A stretch of DNA of 64,000 bases from Cydia pomonella (lineage: Eukaryota; Arthropoda; Insecta; Lepidoptera; Tortricidae). Every line of letters begins with the position of its first letter. Position 1 is the stretch's first letter. Both the position numbers and the translations under genes were made by a program. The notes below the pieces were generated by a model. The model was not told where the DNA came from. It ran no database searches and was given only the letters and a program-made list of their open reading frames with translations. This document shows, piece by piece, positions 32,405 through 44,648 of the stretch. The stretch lies in the NCBI RefSeq assembly GCF_033807575.1, contig NC_084716.1:4650001-4714000 (forward strand), given 5' to 3'.

Positions 32405-33905
32405 GGGGAGAAGTGGCTCTTTCAAGACCCAGGTTTTGAAAGAGCCACTTGCATTATTTCGGTAGTTTTAGAACAGATTTGGTTGGCAATATTATTTTTA
32501 GGTGGCAACACTGATTTCCCGTCACCCACAAACATTTGACGGTTCGCCGAAACCAACCGCCATCGGTGCATCGAGTCGAAGTTTTAGGCACTCAAAAGTA
32601 AGTTTTTCGTTTCATTTTAGTTGTTTTTTGGTATTTTTTTGTTAACAATTATAGGCAAATGGGTTATAGACTCAGTTGGTGCATATATTTGGCTTTGCAG
32701 TTACATAAAAACTTATCTGCTAAAGGTCTGATATTGTTGTTATTTTAAAGGTTATATTTTTTTTTGGAACGAGTCGTGAAAGAGCCGGGTCAGTGAGCAT
32801 TGAAAAAGCCGGCTCTTTCATAACTGGCTCCTTCATAACCTTGAAATTGTTTTTTGTAAATAATATAAAATAATACTAAGATACGTACAATGTACGTATA
32901 ATATACGTACATTTTTTCATAATATTATTAAATTAATTGCTTCAGATATTTCAATATGGAGAAAGTTGGTCCAAAAAAAACGAAAAAGACCCAATAAATC
33001 GGTAATTGAAGAGGCAGTTGCTCAAGTTTTAGAAAAGCGCCAGTCTATAAATAAAACTGCACTTGCCTTAAATATATCGCGGGCTTATTTAGCAAAAATA
33101 GTTAAAAAAGCAAAGAATACTGGTGAATTACCATATAAACACTGTCCTAATATAGGAAATAAGCGTATTTTCACATCGGAGCAGGAAAACATGCTTGCGG
33201 ATTATTTAAAGACTGCTTCTAAAATGTGCTATGGCTTAACAAGGCATCAAACTAAGAAACTGGCATTTGATTATGCCAAAGCCAATGATAAATGGAAAGA
33301 AGCCGAAACTGCTAGTGATGATTGGCTCAAAGGATTTATGAGCAGACACAAAGATTTAAGTGTGAGAAAACCTGAAAGCACTTCTCTATCCCGTGCAACA
33401 TCCTTTAACAAAACAAATGTAGGAATGTTTTTTGAGAAATTAAGCATTGTTTTTACGCAAACACAATTTTCCTCCCCATATGATTTTTAACGCCGACGAA
33501 ACAGGCTGCAGTACAGTCACCAATCCCCCTAAAATCATAGCTGAAAAAGGTTCCAAACAAATTGGACAAGTATCTTCAGCCGAACAAGGAACGTTGGTGA
33601 CAACTCTGTTCTTTATTAATGCTGCTGGTGGTTTTTTACCGCCCATTTTTGTGTTTCCTAGAGTAAACTACAAGGATATTATGTTAAGTCGTGGTCCGCC
33701 TGGAGCTCTAGGTTTGGCTCAAGCTTCTGGATGGATGACCAAAGACTGTTTTGTTAAAGCACTTGAACACTTTGTGTTGCACATAAAGCCATCAAAGGAG
33801 AATCCAGCATTGATATTAATGGACAATCACAGCTCTCATGTGAATCTCAGAGTGGTCGAATTTGCCAGACAAAACTCAATCATCATAGTCAGTTTTGCGA
33901 GTGTG
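32405..33905 (+). pseudogene. Second pogo-like element, 3'-truncated
   Basis: The left terminus GGGGAGAAGTGGCTCTTTCA follows TA at 32403-32404, and its first bases match those of the element at 5817. A subterminal inverted copy (TTGAAAGAGCCACTT, 32435-32449) follows. The transposase has an HTH (NKSVIEEAVAQVLEKRQSIN, about 32985-33110) and KPESTSLSRATSFN. It then shifts frame near 33455. The DDE_1 domain is FNADETGCS (first Asp) and LILMDNHSSH (second Asp, intact). Similarity stops at NSIIIVSF (33895), before the third Asp, and there is no right end. The start codon is also out of frame because of an A-run indel near 32975. Confidence 0.85.
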
Positions 33906-33947
33906 TGAGTTGTGTTTAAGAGAAAAACACGTGTTCGATGCGTTAGA

Positions 33948-34290
33948 TTAAACATTTATTATGTATGTTATATGTGCCACTGGATTGTACAGTTTTTGAG
34001 TAACGCTAGTCGATGGAGGAGATTGTGTTTTTAAATGCGTAAGGGATTTTACTGTGCGATCTACTTGAAGATTGATGGTGATTTTTTGTGCATAGTGATC
34101 AGATATTCGTGTTATAACTGAAGATGTGAGTATATCCTGTGTTTCTACCAAACAGTTTGTGTAGATGTGATCTAGACATGAGCTAGATGTACCTATTTCA
34201 CGTGTTGGAAAAGTCACCATTTGTTTAAAGCTATATGACCTGATTAAGTCCTCCAATGTTTGCCTGTGATTAGAATTCGTTAAGTAATCT
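33948..34290 (-). pseudogene. LINE endonuclease fragment
   Basis: The minus strand reads NSNHRQTLEDLIRSYSF, MVTFPTREIGTSSSCLDHIY and ITRISDHYAQKI. This is the C-terminal part of an APE-type LINE endonuclease, including the final Asp-His (SDH). It abuts the truncated pogo-like element. Confidence 0.75.
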
Positions 34291-34324
34291 ATGTTAAAAA
34301 ATATATATATATATATAGTAATGG

Positions 34325-34500
34325 AGGATCTTTATGTGCGCAGTACCGAGAGGTATCTATAAGTTATTGTAAGGATTCTAAAATTGGGAGCAGTGGATGG
34401 GACGCTGTTAGGAGCGTGTTGAATAAACACCTGTCTACTAAATGCTTTCTTGTTGCAGGTTTCCAGAATAATGCTGCCGTAATCAAAGTGACTCTTAATA
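34325..34500 (-). pseudogene. LINE reverse transcriptase thumb fragment
   Basis: IIKSHFDYGSIILETCNKKA on the minus strand matches the thumb region after the RT fingers/palm in Jockey-type LINEs. A TA microsatellite (34504-34524) borders it. Opposite orientation to the ORF1 piece that follows shows a rearranged junction. Confidence 0.5.
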
Positions 34501-34878
34501 ATTGATATATATATATATATATATGTTGTTAAAAAGTTGTGCGCAAAACCATGAAACAACTGAGTGTTCAATGCTGGATGCTGAGGTATCCTGTCTTTAC
34601 TGTTCTGGTCCTCATGCTGCAACTGATCAAAGCTGTCCAGAATACTCGCGCCAAAGATCGATCAAGTTGGTAATGGTGGAAGAAAATATAGGGTATATTG
34701 AAGCTGCAAGACGATTTCGCCCCATCAGAACATCATTTGCTGACATCTCAAAAATTAATCAGGCAAGCCAATCAAACCTAGTGAATAGGATTCTCTCTTC
34801 TCCATCCAGAAGTCCAGTCCACTCTTCATCAACTCCGTCGAATGTTCCGCCAACTCAATCATACAGAAAAACTATCTT

Positions 34879-37800
34879 CATGGGCGCCGCCAGGATTGCT
34901 TTAAGGGGGGTGCATCTGCATGTTACTAGACTATAATTGTATGGATAATGCTGTCAAATTCAAATCACGCGGGTTTATTATGATTAATATGTTTCGCTTA
35001 TCGAAATCATATTTTATGGTATGGTCATATCATTACTCATTAACCAACTAGTCGAACGATTAAAGTGAGATAATAAGACATGTCATGTTTGTCTCACTAT
35101 CGCTCCATCGCACTCTAATCGTTTGATTTGTTGTTTAATGTGTATGCCCATTAGTTTCTGTAGTCGGTAATTGGCAACATTCGGCGTTATTGCTTAGGAA
35201 TCCCCGCAGGGGTTTTCCCGCCTGGGTCAGTTGTCAGTTTACGATGTTGTAGTTGTAAATGTTGTAATTGTGAACTAGTGCGCAAAAAAGTTGTTGATAA
35301 TACTAAAGTATGCTTAAACAGCGACATTATTTATTATTTATAAGATAATTGTTGTGTAGCTGATTGAAGGGATTGATAATTTTTGTTGAAGCTTCTAGTA
35401 ATGAGTGACATAAGACGTTTTTTGTGTAAGAAACGCAAAAATAATTCTGATGAAGATGATTCAGATTCATCTATTAAAAAGGCATCCAACACGGATACAG
35501 ATAGATGGGATAGTGCAGGTACGTTGTGTGGGTGTTTCTATTCTACCCAAGTCATTTAATGTGCATTTTGTTTATTATCTCTATTGCAGACTCGGTAACA
35601 ACTAAATAATGCGTTAACTGATTCGTTTTTTTTTTTACTATATAAAGATGCTTTTATTCTTTAATTTAAGGTACCAGCTCTGCGTGTAAAGATGTGCAAT
35701 CAGATGCATCTCTCGATTCTTTTAGCAGTAGCACAACAAATAACTCAATGTTGGATATTGGCTTGTGTTTGGACTCCGGTTATCAAGTCAATGATGATCT
35801 ACGTTTGAAATTACTCAGACATCCTTGGAATCCTAGCAAGACGTACAATTTTAGAAATGATGTTATCTTTGATGCTAAACGAGCGTTCCGACATGAATGG
35901 CTTACAACATATCCATGGTTAGCCTACTCAGCTGTAGCAAAGGGACCTCTGTGTAGGATATGTGTTTTATTTCGGCCTCCAGTGCAGCGCGGTCTACAAG
36001 GACAGTTCATAGTTTCTCCTTGTCTCAAATATCAAAAGTTTCATGAAGCTGCTAAGTCTCACGAGACCAGTAAGTGGCATCGTGACGCACTAGCTTCGTC
36101 AAATACTTTTGAAAAGATCATGGATAGAAGGGGACTTAGCGTTCATGAATCTTTAAATACGGCGTATCACAGGGAAGTTGAAGAAAATCGTTTAAAACTA
36201 CGACCAACAACGATTTTATTTTGTGGGCGACGTGATCTTCCACTTCGTGGTAAAATCGACGATGGTTCCGTTTTTACAGATCTGCTACATTTTCGAGTAG
36301 ACTCGGGAGACAAGATTTTAAAAAATCATTTAGAATCAGGAGCAAAAAATTCCTTATACATATCGCATCAAATTCAAAACGAATTGATTGAATGTTGTTC
36401 CGATGTTCTGAAAGGCACAATAATTGAGGAGGTAAGAAATGCATCAGCTTTTTCGGTGTTGGCCGATGAGACGGCGGATATTAGTGGTACAGAGCAATTG
36501 TCGATAGGTGTTCGCTATCTACGCAATGACAAAGATGAAAAACCAATGATTTGTGAAGAATTTTTCGGATATGTACCGTTACAAGAACTGAATGCTCAAG
36601 CTATTTCTGAAACAATTATTCGCTTCTTGCAAGATTGTAACCTTGATTTAAATAAACTTGTAGGCCAAGGATACGACGGATGTGCTACAATGGCAGGTCA
36701 CGTAGGTGGTGTTCAGAAAATTATTAATGATAAATATCCTTCAGCCATATTTTTCCACTGTGCAAGTCATGTATTAAATCTTGTCATTAATGACCTAAAT
36801 ACTGTCAGTGAAGTAAGAAACACTGCTGGGACTACAAAGGACATTATAAAATTTTTTAGAGAGAGCACGTTGCGGCGGAATAAAATTCCAAATATACCGA
36901 TATTTTGCGAAACGCGTTGGACAGCAAAGTACAAAAGTATAAGACTCTTTTCTGAAAACTTTCTGACTATTTTGCAAGTTTTAGATGAATTTTCGCATGA
37001 CGCACAAAATTCAAAAACGAAAACCAAAGCTTATCAGCTTTACACGACTGCAACTACTCCTACATACATTGTGACACTTTTAGTAATTGCAACATATTCT
37101 GCCAAACTTGAACCCGTGTGCAATCAATTACAAGAAGTAAATATGAATATGAAGGCAGTACACGATCATGTTAATAAATTAACTGATATATTTCAATCTC
37201 ATCGTGATAACGCCTCCTCTATGGACTTCGCAGTCATTTTCGAGAAAGCTCAAAATATTTGTGAGAAACTGGATGTTGAATTAAAGCGTCCTCGAGTAGT
37301 GGCAAGACAGACTTGCAGATCAAATCACCCGTCTGAAAATGTGGAAGAATTTTTCCGAAGGTCTATATACATCCCTTACTTAGATTCTGTAATTTCTTCA
37401 CTAAAAACACGATTTTCTTCAACACACAAGAAAGCATTTTCGCTTATGCAGCTTCACCCACAAAATATGACAAAATTAGATAAATCAGTTTTTTTATCGA
37501 TAGCAGAAGATTTACAGAACCTCTACGGAGGTTTTCTACATAATTTTATCGCCGAGGCTACCACATGGTACGAGGTAATGAGCAAAGAAAATACATCGGT
37601 TTTAAATAAATCTATTGAATACGTAGATCTGATTGCACAGGCCACTCCGTTTTATCCAGCGATATGCGAGGCAATAAAAATTGCTTTAACTATTCCAGCT
37701 ACAACATGTAGTATAGAACGTACATTCAGTACGTTACGACGAGTGAAGACGTGGAATCGCTCAACAATGGGAGACGCGAGGCTAAGTGGCCTTTGCATGC

Positions 37801-38029
37801 TCAGCGTTCACAGGAAGAGTGGAGGAGGATACCGAATTTGTTGACAAAGTCATAAATCAATTTGCACGGCAACCTAGACGCCTCCAGTTTTTATTCAAAC
37901 AGTGAGAAAAAAAATCTATACTTTTTCATCAATGATTACTTGCCAATAATATAAATTTTATTCATGTATTTTCTTTTCTGCCAGGGGGGTGCAAGTGCAC
38001 CCCCTTGCACCCCTCTCCCGGCGCCCATG
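34879..38029 (+). mobile_element. Nearly intact hAT element (3151 bp)
   Basis: The terminal repeat is CATGGGCGCCG at 34879 and its complement at 38019-38029. The 8-bp target ACTATCTT is duplicated at 34871-34878 and 38030-38037. Just inside both ends lie GGGGGGTGCA-type G-rich motifs. It encodes one spliced transposase on the plus strand. Removing it rejoins the LINE ORF1 frame. Confidence 0.93.
35401..37844 (+). CDS. hAT transposase (TTF-type finger, DUF4371 class)
   Basis: Exon 1 is 35401-35518 (MSDIRRFLCKKRK, acidic), with donor GTACGT. Exon 2 starts at 35671 after TTTAAG. Joined, it gives about 763 residues. A TTF-like zinc region (YPWLAYSAVAKGPLCRICVL, then FHEAAKSHETSKWHRDAL) leads to the DUF4371 catalytic part: first Asp in LADETADIS, VGQGYDGCATMAG, and FFHCASHVLNLVI with the conserved Cys/His. 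The dimerisation end is CSIERTFSTLRRVKTWNRST. It resembles ZMYM1-like hAT proteins. A one-base change near 37815 replaces the normal last 25 residues (the alternate frame reads EFVDKVINQFARQ to a TGA at 37904). Otherwise no damage is seen. Confidence 0.9.
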
Positions 38030-38390
38030 ACTATCTTAGTGCCAAGGCGACCCAAGCCTACGCTTGGCAAGTCTTATGATGTAGAAGCCCACAGAAATAT
38101 CACATCCACCCCTCGATCTACTCAATCAAACGGATGTGCACTAGGATAGCAGTTCTCAGAGATACCAAATGACAATCTACGCTTTGGTGTTTCAATGATT
38201 ATTGAGTACCTCCTAAACAGACTTGTAGATATCTTACCGTACAATGCTCTCCCTAAAAGCCTTCCAGGCTCAAATTTGTGCTTCGCTCATTAAAGACATC
38301 CCAAACGGCGGTGTAAGCGATCCACGCGCCCGTATTAACACACCTGCAAAACTTTCTGTAATGGGGAAGGCGGCTGAAAGCTAATTGTAG

Positions 38391-39386
38391 ATGACGCCAC
38401 TAGAGTTTGAGACAACTCCACCAACTCAATGGGAACTATTGGAACAGTGTATCAAACTCCTCAAACCATTCGAAGAAATAACAAAAATAACTAGCTCAGG
38501 TATCTCTTGCATCTCTGAAGTGATTCCACATGCAGTAACTTTATTAAAATATCTGGGAAAAGCAGCGACAGCTGAGAAAGTACCTAATTTAGTCACGATG
38601 AGATCTTCACTGCAGGCCGAGCTAGAAAGGCGATTCAGCTTCGATGATAAAAACAAATATCTGGTTGCTACTTTTCTGGATCCTCGATTTAAAACGAGTT
38701 TTCTAGGATTGGTTCAAGCAGAAAGAGCAAGACAAAATATTCTTCTAGAAGCTCTAAAAAAAAGTTGTGATGAACTAAGTAGTACCGATGACGATTCTTC
38801 TCCAGCGCGTAAGAAAAGAAACTTGAATGAAAATGATAGGACTGTTGAAATACACGACAGTTTCTGGAACTGCTTTGAAGAAGTCGCTACAGATAATATG
38901 GGAAATGCTAATGATGAGGAGGACGTGAAGAAGAATGCTGTGGCAAACGAGTTGGATTTTTATTTGAAAACAGTTCGCCTAGATCGGAAGGCCGATCCTT
39001 ACAAGTGGTGGTCAGCAAACGAAAAACAACCTTTCGAAATTTGCAAAAGTTTATCTTTCTTCGCCTGGAAGTAACGTTTATAGTGAGAGGTTATTTTCTG
39101 AGGCTGGTAACGTTTACGATGAAAAGCGCAATCGTTTGCTACCAAAAAATGCTGAAAAGCTCGTTTTTATCCATCACAACTTACCACTGATTAATTTTAA
39201 GTACTAAAATGTTGTAATTTGGAAATAAATACATAATTTTGAGTAAAATAACGTGTCTTTTTTTACATGATTTGCTATTCGGTATTCGGCCGAATAGTAC
39301 GCACTATTCGGCCGAATACCGAATAGCAAAAAAGTGGCCGAATAGGCCTAATACCGAATAGTTGCCGAATATTCGTGGCATCTTTA
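38391..39386 (+). pseudogene. ZBED4-like hAT transposase, C-terminal half with right TIR
   Basis: WELLEQCIKLLKPFEEITKI, KYLVATFLDPRFKTSFL and ADPYKWW are typical of the region before the hAT dimerisation domain. A frameshift near 39070 moves the end (YSERLFSEAGNVYDEKRNRL to INFKY) to another frame. The right terminus runs through a 26-bp perfect hairpin of TATTCGGCCGAATA type (39273-39328) to GAATATTCGTGGCATCTTTA at 39386. The left half is missing. Confidence 0.85.
39273..39328. repeat. Perfect 26-bp hairpin near a hAT end
   Basis: Arms 39273-39298 and 39303-39328 (TGCTATTCGGTATTCGGCCG and onward) are exact complements around the loop ACGC. It lies 58 bases inside the hAT right end and may be a subterminal binding site. 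Confidence 0.95.
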
Positions 39387-39554
39387 GAGTGGACCCCACG
39401 CTACAACGCAAAAAGAAAAAGAGGCAGACAATACAAAAGATGGTCAGATGACTTAAAGAAAACTGCTGGTCCACTATGGATACGACTAGCCAGAGACAGA
39501 GAGGCATGGAAGGCATTGGAGGAGGCCTTTGTGTCAAAAGGAAGGAATATTTAA
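39387..39554 (+). pseudogene. LINE C-terminal tail
   Basis: EWTPRYNAKRKRGRQYKRWS and KTAGPLWIRLARDREAWKAL, ending RNI and a stop, match the C-terminal tail of endonuclease-RT LINEs. It starts directly at the hAT right end. Confidence 0.7.
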
Positions 39555-39628
39555 TACAATACTTATTTATTTATTTATGTGTTGTTGCAACACACATAAA
39601 TAAATAAATAAGTATTGTATTAAATATT
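39546..39628. repeat. 37-bp inverted repeat at a LINE tail
   Basis: Arms 39546-39582 and 39592-39628 (AATATTTAATACAATACTTA onward) are complementary around a 9-base loop. They contain the (TTTA)n tail of the LINE and its mirror image, as if two tails met head to head. Confidence 0.9.
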
Positions 39629-39710
39629 ATAACTGCATGTTCGATAATAAAAGGCTTTGAAATTGAATGGTTCTTGAACTTGGGACAATTTGAAACCTAT
39701 AGAGTATTTG

Positions 39711-39960
39711 AACTCTAAGATGATAGATGGACCATGCGATCGACAGCCTGGAGAGGTCCAGATGGGAAGAGAAAAAGGAGCCGGCCTTTAGCATGATGGA
39801 AAGACGACTTGGTAAAAGTAGCGGGGGCCAACTGGATATGGGTGGCCCAAGACCGCATCAAATGGAGACAGCTGGAAGAGACAGCTCAAGGAGGGTTCTG
39901 GTGTAACCTAGGTTTAAGAAACTTTAAAAAAATACATGTAACAGAGATAAGTAATTTTTT
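39711..39960 (+). pseudogene. Another LINE C-terminal tail
   Basis: DDRWTMRSTAWRGPDGKRKR, a stop at 39797, then WKDDLVKVAGANWIWVAQDR, belong to a second LINE lineage with the same C-terminal pattern as the piece at 39387. It is degraded by at least one nonsense codon. Confidence 0.65.
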
Positions 39961-40029
39961 AGAAATAAATGGCTTTTTTTTTAAATTGTTTTATTTATTA
40001 TTTGAACAATTATTTTAGTTAGGTCACAT

Positions 40030-40430
40030 AAACCTTCTATTTCAGGAAACCCAAACCTTGGCTGGAAGCTCATTCTACAGCTGATGTGTCTGCAGGAGGA
40101 AATTCCTCTTAAACCGCACAGTTCACAACCATTTAGGTTCTAGGGTATGAGGATGAACACCCTGCCAAAGGCGAGTGGTGCAGTGATAGAAAGTGGCCAA
40201 ACAATTCTACAGAGCACAGCCAGATCATTGTACAAGCGGTGTTAACACACACAAGGAAGCAAAGCCTCACCTTAGACATAAAGGCTATTACCGCTTGTGA
40301 GTTTGGGATTGTCAACGATTCATACAGTACGCCTTGAATTAAGTGAAGTGAAGGGTCCAAGCTGGCATCCAGGTGCTCCTGCCCAAAAGTAACAGCAATA
40401 CTCCAAATGGGGTCTAGCTTGCGATTTTGG
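40030..40430 (-). pseudogene. Decayed LINE RT C-terminal fragment
   Basis: Minus-strand pieces in shifting frames (RKLDPIWSIAVTFGQEHLDA; ELFGHFLSLHHSPLAG) resemble the stretch after the RT thumb in Jockey/CR1-type LINEs. Frames change at least three times. Confidence 0.5.
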
Positions 40431-40895
40431 ATGCCATCACAGCCTTGCCTTCCAGGTGGCTACAGAATGATCTGCTAAATGTTACAGGAAAACTTACCAA
40501 AAACAAAAGACCACCAGGAAAGAAAATTAATAGCAATACCCTATTACTCTTACCTACCTATTCGAAACCGGAAAACCAAATGTTGTTAGTTATGGCATAT
40601 GTCCATTAGGGCAATTTTGCCAGCGTCAAGGTTGTGGGGTGCAAAACTTCAGTTGCAGGTCTTAATCTAGTCCATGTAGATGCTTAATTGGTTGAAAAAT
40701 CTAAACTGCTATAGGGATACAAAAGGCCTACATAAATCAATAGAGAGTAATAAGCCAACTGCCATGATAATTTTTTAAATCTTAGGGAAAAGATTGAATA
40801 TACAAACAGGAAAAAAGAGTTTGAAATTAAAATCTTTCATAAAGTTAGCAAAAACATAAGCAAAGAGAAAGTTAATAAAAGTAAGAATTATGACT
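40431..40895. other. No supported gene
   Basis: The sequence is AT-rich and stop-rich. A 31-base tandem duplication (ATAGGACCTTGAATATATAT) follows at about 40901-40955. Confidence 0.5.
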
Positions 40896-40959
40896 TATAT
40901 TAATAGGACCTTGAATATATATAATAATAATAGGACCTTGAATATATATAATAATAAAA

Positions 40960-41330
40960 GCCCCTCTGATTCCGGTCTATTTACTGTGCAAGTCCATAAG
41001 GCCGACGACAATGGATCGCCTTTCAGAATTCTTAAATTTGCGCAGCAAATGTATACCTATAAGTTAAAGGGCATAATAAAGGGTGAAATTGTTAGGAACG
41101 GGCGCAGCGCGGCCGCTTGGTTACATTTGAGGAGGCAGGTACGGCTAACGAGTTCCTAAACAGTGACTTCTTCAAGGAAAACTCCCAGTATACTTGTTCA
41201 ATCCTGGTCTATAATGTAACTCGCACTGGCCTTGTGAGAAATATACCAATAGATTGGGCCCTAGATGAATTAGTCCGCTCAATTGAATGCCTAAAGGGCA
41301 TTAAAGTCTAACATGTAAATAAATCAGAAA
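40960..41330 (+). pseudogene. LINE ORF1 gag-like fragment
   Basis: PFRILKFAQQMYTYKLKGII, then after a frameshift near 41110 RVTFEEAGTANEFLNSDFFK and GLVRNIPIDWALDELVRSI, is the RNA-recognition-like part of a Jockey-type ORF1 protein. The frame ends in a stop at 41311. Confidence 0.65.
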
Positions 41331-41395
41331 TTCAGAAATAAAATCAAGAACAAGCCGTTCCGTTCACCTGACATTACCGACAATGATGACACTAC

Positions 41396-42205
41396 CAGTG
41401 CTGCCAGGTGAGCGGAAGAGAAATATCGTAATTGAGTATCAAAATTATCGTACCGATAAAGAAATTGTCATACGCCTATCAAAAAGGCACTACCCCTCAA
41501 ATTTCTTGCAAAACAAAACTCATATTTCCATTTTTATATTTGTTATTTACATGTACGTACATATGTCAATATGTCAGGTCTCCGGTATCAATAAAATTGT
41601 CTCAATACATGATTCCCATATCGGGTTTGGCAATGACAGATGCTTCCTATAAATAAATACATCTTTATCCATATCAATTATTCCTATTTTAAATTTTTAT
41701 GATAGATCCAAACGATTATTAGAAAATTCGACGTTTTCGACTTAAACCAAGGAGCTGAACACCCAAAACGTGTTAATTGTAGCCTATTTCTGAAGGCAAG
41801 TGTCTTATTATGCTTCAAATACTAGAATTTTTGGGTGGCATTGTCCAAGGGCTGAAATTAACGTACTTTTTCTCCAATATGCTCGGAAATGTTCACCTTA
41901 TTGTAGCAAAAATAGCACGGGAAGTTCTTCGTTATGGTGAAATTCAAACCATTATTGTCGTGTTTTAGCGAACGGGAAAGTTATTACTGCATTGTGTTTT
42001 ACTTTTTAAAAACATGTATCTACTAAGAAAAATGCAAACAGCCACTTCGCGTCGTCCAACAAAATCGAAACTCATCCACGAATTGCCTTTCCCGGCTTCT
42101 GCAATAATGTACTATTGCCTACGATAATGCTTTTTGGAACTTACTCCGTACCGTAGCCGAAATTATCGTACATGTACGATAATTATCATACGCCTGGCAA
42201 CACTG
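41396..42205. mobile_element. Non-autonomous hAT (810 bp)
   Basis: The left end CAGTGCTGCCAGGTG and the right end CGCCTGGCAACACTG are inverted repeats with two differences. Flanks GACACTAC (41388-41395) and GACACTAT (42206-42213) form an 8-bp duplication with one change. Inner ends carry AATTATCGTAC motifs in both orientations. It has no coding capacity. Confidence 0.88.
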
Positions 42206-42213
42206 GACACTAT

Positions 42214-44386
42214 ACATCGGTGTTCTATGGTCAGGAATAAATTTAAAAAAAAATATATCGGTGTTGCTACAGTGCATAACGACATCTATAAAATCGTATG
42301 CGATTTTAGATAATTGCCGTCCTAAAGCCATAACAGAAGGGCGTACCGCGTACCGGACTGCGACAATTTGTCCCTTCAGATTATCTCTCAATTTCCGACG
42401 CTAGGATGCGCGTTGGAGGTATTTTTTATTTTAAGCGCACATGGAGCGCACAAATGCGTGGACCAAAGAGTAGTATAATATATAGGATAGTGTGGACGAT
42501 ATATGAGATTATACCATTTGTTCCAACGTCATTAGGAGCCTGAAAGTTTCTTTCTCCTTTCTTGTCCGTTCATGTAGAGCTGTATACTTAAGTTTTCTTT
42601 TATGTATGGACTGTATGGCAAAGAGTAAAGTAAGTATATCATGGAGATATAAAGTGGAGCACGTTCTAACTTTTTTGTCATACTAAATTGAACCTTTTGA
42701 CTGAGGCAGAAAGGTGTTCTTACCAGACTAGAGAAAACGGTCCACTTGAGATAGCAAAGGTCGGTCACAGTGTCTCACTCGCACATGTTGCCAATGTTAC
42801 AAAACATACCATTATGGTGGTATTTATATCTATATACTACTGAAATTAAATACCTTCCTACACAATTTTAGTGCTGTATTCAGAGTGCGGTTCTGATATC
42901 CTTTAAGTAATTTATAAATGATTATGGTGTAAATATTAGGAACTGATTAAAACACGTAGTATGTGCACAATATAAAAAAAAACATTAATTTTAATATAGT
43001 AGACATTGTAGAAATGTTGAATATTAGTTGGTGGCCCCAACTTGATAACATATTTTGGAGATATTTACAAAATACATGACTGGCGACGCTCAACATTTGA
43101 TAGCGAAATATTTAAAACAATGGGTAACAAATGTTGTGCGACAGGTTGTAGAAGTAAAAGTTAAATTGATTGTGGTATATCTTTTCACAGGTGACCCACA
43201 ATCATTCAATTTTACTATAAAAATACAAGACAATAATTGTTAAACTCATTAGGGTGACTATGATGTCGACACGATGTGAATCAGTTTTACCAATTCTTTT
43301 TACGTACCTACTTAAAAGTATGTTTATCTAAATAGGTATGTCTTTATTTCGACATGAATAAATTGGTGGAATGAGAGCTATAGTGCCAATTATAGAATAA
43401 ATAATTGTCAAAATTGAAATCCAAAATCCTTAAACATTCCAGACTCACATTTATACATTATATTTTAATACTAAAAACGGTTTTTGAAACTATATATACA
43501 TACGTAATCGATTCGATATAGGTAAGTATATATAGGATACACACCTTTCCGTCAGTATAAAAAGGCGGCAAATTTAAAATTTTTAGTTACAATCACAGAT
43601 GTACGATGAGTCGATGATTAGAGTGAGCAAAACGGAAGCCATCACGTATATGAACATACCATGAGTGCGAAAGAGGCAGACTACAAATTAAAAAAACGTG
43701 ACCATTTTTGAGTACGGCGCGGCGGTGGCCGCCAACGGCTGTCATTTATTTATTTTCAAATAGATGTCCGGCATCGTAACACCTTTGAAATTAGAAAATA
43801 TAACTCTCTCTCTTACTCATACCTGTGTTCTTGACAGACATTACGGCGGACTACCTTCCTCACGATCGACTATGGTGGCGGTCCGATACGCCTCAGTAAC
43901 AGCTTTTAGAACGACCAAATTAAGTAAGGTTTTGTTAATTTATTTATTCAATATTAACCTAATATCCCACATAACTCATGGTCACCCTGATTAGGAAGAG
44001 ATGCAATGCAACGTCCCACCTTGACTTCTCATGTGGATTTTTTCGCCTTTGTAGACTATCCGGATTATTTTCTAAGTCCGTGAAGTATATAGACTGAAAA
44101 GAAAAAAAATCCTACTTATGACAAGGCAGTATGGCTTAGAGCTATAGCCTGTTCAGATGGACGAATGAAAAAAGTAATGACAGAGTCGAGAACGAGAACG
44201 CCCGAACTATGGAAGGTGGCGGTAAATAAATCCACACTCCATAGCCCGAACGCTGCACCTGCAGTGTCCCCCCACTGTTCAAGATTTTGTGACTTCATAG
44301 CTATTTGGACTATTCGGTTTTTTGTTTAATTTTATTTTGTGAGCCTTTTACGGTTCGTGTCTAGTTTGACATTTGTTTTATTTTAT
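42214..44386. other. Noncoding stretch
   Basis: No frame with recognisable similarity was found. Isolated features include a TATA-like TATAAAAAGGCGGC at 43555-43568 without an evident gene behind it. Confidence 0.5.
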
Positions 44387-44394
44387 TTTACACC

Positions 44395-44640
44395 TATGGA
44401 AAGTAGAGGCAAGGAACAGAATCTCCATATACCAAAAAGTATAATAAACCATAAATAGGTAGCGTTACAATACCTAAAAATAATCTAATCATAGACAGCG
44501 CACTTCACTCCGTCAATATCGTCTAGGTTCAGGTTCTTAGCTACTCTGGAGTGATTTGGAACTATTATTTATAGCTGACAGCTGGACACTTGCAATAGTT
44601 CTGCCTAAGGAGATTCTGTTCCTTGCCTCTACCTTCCATA
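44395..44640. mobile_element. 246-bp MITE
   Basis: The 32-bp terminal repeats begin TATGGAAAGTAGAGGCAAGG and match the complement of the right end at 31 of 32 positions. TTTACACC is duplicated at 44387-44394 and 44641-44648. The 8-bp duplication suggests hAT mobilisation. Confidence 0.9.
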
Positions 44641-44648
44641 TTTACACC

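Larger units (their letters stand above)
34527..38160 (+). pseudogene. LINE ORF1 (gag-like) fragment split by a hAT
   Basis: Zinc-knuckle residues (KSCAQNHETTEC, then CLYCSGPHAATDQSCPEYSR) and KLVMVEENIGYIEAARRF are typical of Jockey/I-type ORF1 proteins. The frame reaches SYRKTI at 34878. After the hAT (34879-38029, duplication ACTATCTT) it resumes in frame with LVPRRPKPTLGKSYDVEAHR to a stop at 38158. No ORF2 follows in this orientation. Confidence 0.75.
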
